In this document: piece after piece, positions 10,404-16,690 of the stretch
Position numbering within the stretch: the stretch's first letter is position 1
How the letters are laid out: each line of letters begins with the position of its first letter
Origin: Sphingobacteriales bacterium 50-39
GTDB taxonomy: Bacteria; Bacteroidota; Bacteroidia; Chitinophagales; Chitinophagaceae
Reading direction: 5' to 3'
DNA length: 64,000 bases
Assembly: GCA_001898505.1 (NCBI GenBank)
Contig: MKTZ01000027.1
Span: forward strand, 186,001-250,000
Position numbers and translations under genes: made by a program
Notes under the pieces: generated by a model
Told to the model about the DNA's origin: nothing
Database searches by the model: none
The model's input: only the letters and a program-made list of their open reading frames with translations

Positions 10404-11636
10404 TTACCGGGCTGCCAGGACTTTTCCCACCGGATGCGCTTCGTGGACTTCCGGCGTGGAAACGCGTCCTACCGGCCTCGATGTTTCAACTTTATCCAGT
10501 TTATCCAGGGCCTGGCGAAGGTCTTCCAAAAGATCTTCCGTGTCTTCCAGTCCGGTGGACAGGCGGATCAGGCTGTCGGCTACGCCGGCCCGCCTTCTCT
10601 TTTCTGTAGGGATTGTCTTATGAGTCATAGTAGCAGGATGGGAAACAAGGCTCTTTATTCCGCCCAGGCTTTCCGCCAGTTTGAAGAGTCCTGTGGAGGT
10701 GACGAAGGTCTTTGCTGCCTCTTCGGTGTCTTCTTTCAGGGTAAAAGATACGATGCCGCCGAAGCCCTTGGATTGTCTGGCGGCGATGTCATGTCCGGGG
10801 TGAGTGGGTAGGCCGGGATAGAAGACCTTGCCGACGGCCGGATGGTTTTCCAGGAAGGCTGCGATGGCCCTTGCGCTGGCTCCGTGCTGACGGACACGCA
10901 GGTGGAGGGTCTCGATGCCCCTGATCAGCAGCCAGCTGTCGAAGGGACTGAGGATGGCGCCGCTGGCATTTTGCAGGAACTTGATCCTGTCCCCTAATTC
11001 TTTTTCCTTTGTCACGACCAGTCCTGCGATGAGATCGCTGTGTCCTCCCAGGTACTTGGTGCCGGAGTGGATCACAAGATCAGCTCCCAGCGAAAGAGGT
11101 TTGAAAAGGGCGGGTGAAGCAAAAGTGCTATCCACGGCAAGTAGACATCGGTGAGCTTTGGCAAGTTTTGCGATGGCTTCGATATCCGTGATCTTCAAGG
11201 TCGGATTTGTAGGGGTTTCGATCCAGATGAGCTTTGTCTTTGGCGTGATGGCGTTGAATACGTGTTCGAGGTTGGTCGTGTCCACGTAATGTGTGTTGAT
11301 GCCAAATTTCCGGTACACCTGTTCGAAGAGGCGAAATGCTCCGCCGTAGATGTCGTCTACTGCAATGATCTCGTCGCCGGACTGCAGGAGCTTGAGGACT
11401 GCGTCGATGGCTGCCAGTCCGCTGCCAAAGGCAACGCCTGTGTGGCCTCCTTCCAGTTGCGCGATAAGGTTTTCCAGTGTGGCGCGGGTAGGGTTACCCG
11501 TCCGCGCATAGTCATACCCTTTGTTGACGCCGGGCGCCTCCTGTACGAAGGTCGAGGTTTGATAAATGGGCACGGAGATAGCGCCGGTGAGCGGGTCTAC
11601 AGGAATGCTGTGAATGAGTTGTGTTGTCGCTTGCAT
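10404..11636 (-). CDS. metB: cystathionine gamma-synthase/lyase family PLP enzyme
   Basis: About 410 residues. The fold shows VPIYQTSTF, YDYARTGNPTR, the aldimine lysine in VIHSGTKYLGGHSD, and VSHPATMTH, all characteristic of the transsulfuration family. Cystathionine gamma-synthase is the likely activity given neighbours metX and metY, but beta- or gamma-lyase activity cannot be excluded from motifs. I start it at the ATG at 11636; another ATG at 11645 is in frame. The end is odd: after the usual terminal helix there is a tail of about 25 residues with a repeated PVG(R/K)V unit. It is first gene of the operon and lies directly behind the SAM-I riboswitch. Confidence 0.88.
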   Translation of the reverse strand: MQATTQLIHSIPVDPLTGAISVPIYQTSTFVQEAPGVNKGYDYARTGNPTRATLENLIAQLEGGHTGVAFGSGLAAIDAVLKLLQSGDEIIAVDDIYGGAFRLFEQVYRKFGINTHYVDTTNLEHVFNAITPKTKLIWIETPTNPTLKITDIEAIAKLAKAHRCLLAVDSTFASPALFKPLSLGADLVIHSGTKYLGGHSDLIAGLVVTKEKELGDRIKFLQNASGAILSPFDSWLLIRGIETLHLRVRQHGASARAIAAFLENHPAVGKVFYPGLPTHPGHDIAARQSKGFGGIVSFTLKEDTEEAAKTFVTSTGLFKLAESLGGIKSLVSHPATMTHKTIPTEKRRRAGVADSLIRLSTGLEDTEDLLEDLRQALDKLDKVETSRPVGRVSTPEVHEAHPVGKVLAAR

Positions 11637-11753
11637 GATTAACATTTTTTAAGTTTTATTTAAGCGACACCACTTACCAAGAGTGAACGTTTCAGAGAGT
11701 GTTCTTTGTCCATTTGCTGGGCGGGACTCCGGATATCCAACCAGGGGATGGGC

Positions 11754-11783
11754 AAAAAAAAACTCTTCTGATAGTCAGAAGAG
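11754..11783 (-). terminator. riboswitch-controlled intrinsic terminator
   Basis: A perfect 9-bp stem CTCTTCTGA / TCAGAAGAG with a 3-nt loop, followed by nine U on the minus strand, lies between the SAM-I aptamer and the metB-like gene. The 5' half and loop can instead pair with AGTCAGA just behind aptamer helix P1 (7 bp overlapping the P1 end). That gives an antiterminator when SAM is absent. Confidence 0.9.
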
Positions 11784-11824
11784 CTTTGAATATGGTGGTT
11801 GAATATTGTAAAGCTGGAATCTGA

Positions 11825-11940
11825 CTTATCTGTCCCGATATTCCATCGGGATGGAGTTGGCACCTTACTTTCAGCTTATTCAGCATCAGCAGGTTGTCAA
11901 GGCTTCATCGGGCCATTTCCCTCAGCCTTTCTTGATAAGA
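11825..11940 (-). promoter_or_regulatory. SAM-I (S-box) riboswitch
   Basis: The minus strand matches the S-box consensus in order: P1 strand CTTATC, AAGAAAGGCTGAGGGA, GGCCC, TGAAGCC, GACAACC, then AAGGTGCCAACTCC, a P4 stem around CCCGATGGAATATCGGG, ACA, and the P1 closing strand GATAAG. The core bases that contact S-adenosylmethionine are kept. It sits about 190 nt upstream of the metB-like gene with an intrinsic terminator between. High SAM should therefore stop transcription of metB-metY-metX-hom. Confidence 0.95.
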
Positions 11941-11959
11941 GATGTGTTAAGAACTGCTG

Positions 11960-11992
11960 CAAAGATAGGGTCGGAGTTTTCATATTTCCAAA
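11960..11992 (-). promoter_or_regulatory. Bacteroidota-type promoter of the met operon
   Basis: On the minus strand a -33 TTTG (11989-11992) is followed by 21 nt and a perfect -7 box TATCTTTG (11960-11967; consensus TAnnTTTG). Transcription should begin around 11953, about a dozen bases before the riboswitch P1 helix. This placement supports both calls. Confidence 0.75.
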
Positions 11993-12233
11993 TACTCTGA
12001 AATTTTTTTATTTCCTGGGGTGCGCCGGGGACGCGCCCGGGGGACAAACCCCTAGGGTTATGCGTTAAACTTTTCCACATTTAAATTGTGCAATTGTGTG
12101 ATTTACAATGAAATGATAAAATTTATGAGCGGCAAATCTTAGCAGTTAACGGGTCAATAACGTGCATTGGAACAGTTTTTGGCAACCTTTTGATACGATG
12201 ACCCTGTATCTCTACGTATAAAACTTCACAAAC

Positions 12234-13121
12234 ATGAAAACGGTAATTAAAGGGCTTGCCTTCGGCATAGTCGCCGCTGGATTATTTTTTATTTTTTCCT
12301 GTAATAAGAATAATTCCGGTAGTAATCCGAACATACCTCCAGGTAAATCCCAGGTCTCTATTTACATGATGGATGATCCCATCCAGTATACGAAAGTATT
12401 GATCGACATACGGCAGGTGGCAGTGTTGGTAGACACGGGAGCCAAGCAGGTGGACAGCGATCACGATGACCAGTGGGATGATGATTATTGCGGCGAGCAT
12501 AGAACGAGAGAAAACAGCTCCGTTATTTGGGATACCCTGAACATTACGCCGGGTGTGTATGATCTCCTGAAATTGCGTAATGGAACGGATACGCTGCTGG
12601 CCAATGGTTTGATCCCCAGCGGCAAGATATTGAAGGTAAGGATAACGCTGGGTTCCGACAATACTGTTTATACCGACAGCGCCACGCATTATCCGCTGGA
12701 AGTGTTTGGTTCTCATCCGTATTTCACGATCAATGTACGCAAAGTGGATGTATCCGCCGCGAGCAGCAATGATTTCAAACTGTGGCTGGACTTCAACCTG
12801 CAACGTTCGATCTTCTTCTGGAATGGAGAGTTCCTGCTGAAGCCGTATATCGTTGTCTTCAACGACCATGTGCAGGCGAGGATCAAGGGTCAGGCACTGC
12901 CTGAGAGAAAAGTAGCGTTGGTTACGGCGTATGATAGCAACAAGGATACGTTATATGCTATACCCGGGGAAGATGGTTATTACCAGATGAGGAATGCACC
13001 GGCTGGAACTTATTCCATCAATTTCAAGGGACGTGATGGGTATAAGGACACGACGATAGCCAATATCAGTGTGACGACGGGCCAGACGACGAAGGTACCG
13101 ACAGTGACGCTGCATCAATAA
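12234..13121 (+). CDS. DUF4382 domain lipoprotein
   Basis: A 295-residue lipoprotein. The signal peptide ends in a lipobox with Cys after FFIFS, so it should be membrane anchored. Residues 40-205 match the DUF4382 layout (VSIYMMDDPIQYTKVLIDI, then LNITPGVYDLLKLRNGTD). Residues 210-295 form a small carboxypeptidase-regulatory-like beta sandwich (IPGEDGYYQMRNAPAGTYSI). An Asp/His-rich stretch near 75-90 (DSDHDDQWDDDYCGEH) may bind a cation. The role is unknown. The gene stands alone with a strong terminator behind it. The 11993-12233 stretch before it holds no gene I can support. Confidence 0.85.
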   Translation: MKTVIKGLAFGIVAAGLFFIFSCNKNNSGSNPNIPPGKSQVSIYMMDDPIQYTKVLIDIRQVAVLVDTGAKQVDSDHDDQWDDDYCGEHRTRENSSVIWDTLNITPGVYDLLKLRNGTDTLLANGLIPSGKILKVRITLGSDNTVYTDSATHYPLEVFGSHPYFTINVRKVDVSAASSNDFKLWLDFNLQRSIFFWNGEFLLKPYIVVFNDHVQARIKGQALPERKVALVTAYDSNKDTLYAIPGEDGYYQMRNAPAGTYSINFKGRDGYKDTTIANISVTTGQTTKVPTVTLHQ

Positions 13122-13158
13122 ACGGATTTTCCATACCATTAGACACGCCTATTTACCG

Positions 13159-13194
13159 GCCCCCTGACTGTGTATACGGTCAGGGGGCTTTTTT
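13159..13194 (+). terminator. intrinsic terminator of the DUF4382 gene
   Basis: A perfect 10-bp stem GCCCCCTGAC / GTCAGGGGGC with a 10-nt loop is followed by six T. It touches the 3' end of the convergent gene at 13193. Confidence 0.92.
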
Positions 13195-13753
13195 ATTCTT
13201 TGATTGGGGGACCACCGCGCTCATTTTTGTCCCTTTTCAATTTTTGCTTGTACACATTGATTACTGTTGCGTTATCCAGTTTTAACAAAGCCTTGCTGGT
13301 GTAGAGCTGAATATCATATATCTGGGGGGCTCCGTTGTAGAACTTCTCATCAAAGGTGATCTTACTCTGAAATATGACCTTCACATCTGAGCCAAGAATT
13401 TTGTAAACCGTCCGGATGATATAAGGGAATTTGCCTTCTTTTTTAACATAATAATACTCGCTAGGGATATACCTGCTTTTGAACAGATCCTTGGGGAACG
13501 ATTTATTATAAATACGGCTTGTAGAATCTAACATCTCTTTTTTAAACAGGCCAGTTGGTGAAAGCCGGGCACAATTGTCACAATTCTCAAAATATTTCCC
13601 TGTCGACAACCACGCTTGTGTATAAATATATGCGTTCATGTAATTTTTTAGATCATTCTTTTGAATGTCGGTGTAGTTCAACTCAAAGTAATTCTGGGCA
13701 GATGAAGGAAGCCATCGAAATAATAATAGAATAAATACCATTGACCCTTTCAT
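13193..13753 (-). CDS. secreted protein of unknown function
   Basis: About 186 residues from the ATG at 13753; an in-frame GTG six bases earlier is less likely. The first 20 residues (MKGSMVFILLLF, then LPSSAQ) form a signal peptide. The mature part is rich in Tyr, Lys, Asn and Phe, with a Cys pair in ENCDNCARL near residue 60. It is probably periplasmic or exported. Base composition is clearly more AT-rich than the neighbours, which may mean transfer or lower constraint. The start lies 3 nt from the stop of the 62-codon gene upstream, so the two look like a small operon. I do not recognise a family. Confidence 0.65.
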   Translation of the reverse strand: MKGSMVFILLLFRWLPSSAQNYFELNYTDIQKNDLKNYMNAYIYTQAWLSTGKYFENCDNCARLSPTGLFKKEMLDSTSRIYNKSFPKDLFKSRYIPSEYYYVKKEGKFPYIIRTVYKILGSDVKVIFQSKITFDEKFYNGAPQIYDIQLYTSKALLKLDNATVINVYKQKLKRDKNERGGPPIKE

Positions 13754-13755
13754 AT

Positions 13756-13944
13756 TCACTGATTTTTGGATTGAATTCCCATAAGCGGTTGTTCATCCAG
13801 ACCGGTAGTCTTATGTTGGATGCGGCTAAAAAACCGGGAAGGAAAATTAAGGACAGCATCGACCTTGTCAGGCTGATCCTGTGCAACGCACGCATACGAT
13901 AGGATGGTGAACAGCAATAAGAATGCTGCCCGGTGTCTTAGCAT
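13756..13944 (-). CDS. short secreted protein, possibly an N-terminal fragment
   Basis: Only 62 codons: a clear signal peptide (HRAAFLLLFTILSYACVAQ) and a 43-residue mature part with AVLNFPSRFFSRIQHKTTG. That segment recalls the start of long Bacteroidota exported proteins in which a similar motif is followed by a Lys/Arg-rich helix. Here the frame stops early, so it may be a truncated gene. Alternatively it is a real small peptide translated with the next gene, whose ATG lies 3 nt beyond the stop. About 530 bp of gene-poor DNA precedes it. Confidence 0.45.
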   Translation of the reverse strand: MLRHRAAFLLLFTILSYACVAQDQPDKVDAVLNFPSRFFSRIQHKTTGLDEQPLMGIQSKNQ

Positions 13945-14473
13945 GGTCAGCCGGTTTAGGAATTACAATAAATAGGGGGGATTATACCAATATCCAAAAC
14001 AACAATACATTCTTCTACTTGTCAAGAGGATACTCATCCTATTTGACAACCGTGTCGAGTTTGAGAATAACCGTGTCGATTCGCTTCATATTCGTGCAGA
14101 AAAATTCTGCGGTTTCCGCAATCTGCGTCAACTTCAGTATCCGTACGGCGATACCTTACCTGCTCCGCTATATCTAAAAAGCAGAAAACACATCCTGAAG
14201 GAACAGCAATGTTCAATGAAACAAATGAATGCTAATAATCAGAGTGGATGGAAATGCGAAGATCAAGGGGTAGGGAGAAACAGGTAAAAAAAATTAAGCG
14301 AAATTTATTTAATAAATGCTAAGACTGATCCATATTTTTTAGTTTTTTTAATATGTTGAACGCCTGCCGTACATCCTGCAAGCGGAAGATAAAGGCTTGA
14401 CGAACTTTACAATGGCGCGTGAGGGATGGAAGCGACAGCCCGGAGCGCGGAGCTGCCGGGTCACGCCAAAGGT
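13945..14473. other. gene-poor stretch of 529 bp
   Basis: No frame here has a credible start, composition and family match. A plus-strand reading from about 13975 to 14286 stays open for roughly 100 codons but lacks an ATG near its beginning. The 11-mer AACCGTGTCGA occurs twice 22 bp apart (from 14048 and from 14070). The part 14280-14350 is very AT-rich and is likely promoter or 3'-end DNA. It may be decayed coding sequence. Confidence 0.4.
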
Positions 14474-14887
14474 TTAGGCAGCATCTCCGATGGACTGCAT
14501 AATCTGTTCGAGCATATCTTTTGTGATGGGCTTTACATGATAGCCGGAGACCACTTCGTATTCTTTTGCCTTATTCTGGTCCTCCGTAGTAGAAGAAGAG
14601 GTGACGATGTAAATGATCCTTTTATAATTCCCCTTGAAAGGTATCTTGATAAATTCATCCAGAAACTGCCACCCATCCATATACGGCATATTGATATCCA
14701 ATAGTATCAATTCCGGTAGGTCTTCCGGGGTCTGTTGCTTTTCTTTAAAATAATTGATTGCTTCCTCGCCGTCATAGAACTGTAATATATCCCTTACCAT
14801 GCCGGACTGTTCAATGGTTCTTTTCATCACCAACTGATATATCTGGTCGTCATCGATAATGCCTGCCGTTGATAGTTTATAGCTCAT
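14474..14887 (-). CDS. single-domain response regulator
   Basis: A 137-residue receiver domain without an output domain. The acidic pocket is D12-D13-D14, the phospho-acceptor is D64 in ILLDINMP, the switch Thr/Ser is at 96-97 (IVTSS) and the conserved Lys is K119 in HVKP. It should take phosphate from the kinase encoded directly upstream, whose stop codon overlaps this start by 4 bp (ATGA arrangement). With no effector domain it must act by protein contact, as CheY- and Rcp1-like regulators do. The target is not evident from the window. Confidence 0.93.
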   Translation of the reverse strand: MSYKLSTAGIIDDDQIYQLVMKRTIEQSGMVRDILQFYDGEEAINYFKEKQQTPEDLPELILLDINMPYMDGWQFLDEFIKIPFKGNYKRIIYIVTSSSTTEDQNKAKEYEVVSGYHVKPITKDMLEQIMQSIGDAA

Positions 14888-16425
14888 AGTAAATCATTCT
14901 TCGATAAATACACCCTGAAGGTGCTTCCTTCGTTGATCGTACTCTCCACCTCTATCTTCCCGTTGCCCGCCTCCACCTGACTCCGGGTGAGGAATAGCCC
15001 TACTCCATTGCTGTTGTATCCTTTGTGAAAAACCTTTTTGTATTTGAAGATCTCATGGCCGTGCTTTTGCATGTCGATGCCGATGCCATTGTCCTTTACT
15101 GTCAGCACCACATGCCCATTCAGGGCTGTCGTCCCAATAAAGATAACGGGGGGTTTGTCTTTCTGACGGTATTTTATGGCGTTGCTGAGCAGGTTGTAGA
15201 AGATGCTATCCAGATAAGCTTTGGGGAAAAGCACTTCCTCGACATCAAATTGTACATCGATAACGGGGGTCGCCGCCTTATACTCTTCATCCAACATATG
15301 CAGGCTATTCTCATAGGCATCCCTGAACAGAGAGACGGATGATTGTTTTTCCTGGCGAAGCTGTATCTCCAGCAGTTGTGTCAGATCATTCAACGTATTG
15401 ATGATCAGCAGAGAAGTGTCTTTTACTTTAGAGAGTAGAAAATCCCTGTCAGCGTCGCTGCTGCTCTTCTCCAGGTAATCCGACATATTGATGAGAGAGG
15501 AGGCCGGTCCGCGAAGATTATGCGCCACAATGCGGTTGAACTCATTGATACGGGTAAGGTGATTTTCCAGCTCAGCATTCTTTTGTTCCACCTCCAACCG
15601 CAATTGCTTCTTCACCGTGATATCGGTGAGCTGGGAGATAAAGAAGGCAGGTTTTCCTTCCTGCCAGGTTAGGGATACGGACAACAGGGCCCACACAATA
15701 GAGCCATCCTTACGGATATATCGTTTTTCCATCTGGTAAGTCTCCCGTTCCTTATTCAGCATCTGGCTCACAAAGGCCATATCCATCGCAAGATCGTCCG
15801 GATAGGTTATATCCTGGAAAGAGCCTTTCAGCAATTCATCCTTGGTATATCCCAGCATTTCACAGGTGGATGCATTCACATTCAGCCAACGGCCTTCGGG
15901 GCTTACCAGGGCGATCCCCACCGGGGAGTTGTCGAAAACGTTCTTGAACAGCTGTCTGCTTTCCTGTGCCAGGATATTCTTTATCTGCTGATTGGCCGCT
16001 GCCTCTTTATAGGCTGCGATATCGACCTCCAGAGATACGCGTGCTTTCAGGGCCCGGGCGGCGTAAGGTAGCTGCCGGATGAGATAAAATACCGCCATCC
16101 AGCTGATAATGGCCGTAATGGCCCGCATAAGGGCGGAGAGGCGGTAAAGGGGGATCCAGAATGTGACGGCGTCCAGCAGGTGGGTGGCGCCACAGGCCAG
16201 GATAAAGGCGGCAAAGAAATAATAGAGCCGCGCAAAGCGCACCTCTTGCTGCCTTGCGATAAATCGTATGATAATGAAGGGAATAGCGAAATAGGCCAGC
16301 CAGATGAGCAGGTCGCTTAGGATATACAGCCAACCATGAAAACCCGTCCAGCTACCATAATGCCAACGGGGAGACCAGTCACCTGTGTCCAGTAGTTTCA
16401 CAAAGAAGTTAAGCACATCTTTCAT
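14884..16425 (-). CDS. PAS sensor histidine kinase with ethylene-receptor-like membrane domain
   Basis: A 513-residue kinase. Residues 30-120 hold three membrane helices that line up with the plant ETR1 ethylene-binding domain: SDLLIWLAYFAIP (37-49) and AFILACGATHLLDAVTF (73-89). The spacing of D38, Y45, C78 and H82 equals that of ETR1 D25, Y32, C65 and H69; Cys65 and His69 bind the copper cofactor there. A PAS domain follows (about 155-270), then a HisKA helix with H302 in VAHNLRGP, and an HATPase domain with DNGIGIDM and NGVGLFLT. It should bind Cu(I) and perhaps ethylene or another small ligand and signal to the adjacent receiver. Copper and ethylene binding are inference from conserved residues. 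Confidence 0.92.
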   Translation of the reverse strand: MKDVLNFFVKLLDTGDWSPRWHYGSWTGFHGWLYILSDLLIWLAYFAIPFIIIRFIARQQEVRFARLYYFFAAFILACGATHLLDAVTFWIPLYRLSALMRAITAIISWMAVFYLIRQLPYAARALKARVSLEVDIAAYKEAAANQQIKNILAQESRQLFKNVFDNSPVGIALVSPEGRWLNVNASTCEMLGYTKDELLKGSFQDITYPDDLAMDMAFVSQMLNKERETYQMEKRYIRKDGSIVWALLSVSLTWQEGKPAFFISQLTDITVKKQLRLEVEQKNAELENHLTRINEFNRIVAHNLRGPASSLINMSDYLEKSSSDADRDFLLSKVKDTSLLIINTLNDLTQLLEIQLRQEKQSSVSLFRDAYENSLHMLDEEYKAATPVIDVQFDVEEVLFPKAYLDSIFYNLLSNAIKYRQKDKPPVIFIGTTALNGHVVLTVKDNGIGIDMQKHGHEIFKYKKVFHKGYNSNGVGLFLTRSQVEAGNGKIEVESTINEGSTFRVYLSKNDLL

Positions 16426-16585
16426 CAGAGGGTTTATAACCTTAACCGGTGGGGGCCAAAGTAGTCCAAAAACGAACCATGTGAATAACGATCATATTAT
16501 TAAATAATTGCTTTGCGGCAGGGGCGGAAAATTTCCCCAACTTTTTTAGCATTTCGATTGTTATATGTAACTTAGTGACCTCAAA

Positions 16586-16621
16586 CGGACCACGGGTCCG
16601 TTGGCCGAAGGCCAGACATTA
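16586..16621 (-). repeat. TAATGTCYG hairpin element, copy at uvrA
   Basis: On the minus strand it reads TAATGTCTGG, then a TGGCC-TTC-GGCCA stem and an AACGGACC-CGT-GGTCCGTT stem. The same start and the same second stem recur at 30541 and 40771-40915. It lies in the 265 bp between the kinase and uvrA, 70 bp before the uvrA start. Confidence 0.55.
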
Positions 16622-16690
16622 GCGTTCTGCGGGAGATGCGCTAATTTTCTGAGGGAGCGCATTTCCCGCACGTTATTTCACATATCAAAT

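Noticed and set aside
11660..11863. 67-codon minus-strand frame between the riboswitch and the metB-like gene
   Set aside because: It covers the SAM-I expression platform and terminator, so the open frame is accidental.
13923..14177. 84-codon plus-strand frame in the gene-poor stretch
   Set aside because: It overlaps the signal-peptide gene on the other strand and shows no family resemblance or coding-like composition.
16601..16690. 30-codon N-terminal extension of uvrA
   Set aside because: It would translate a hairpin repeat, and the ATG at 16691 already gives the normal family start.
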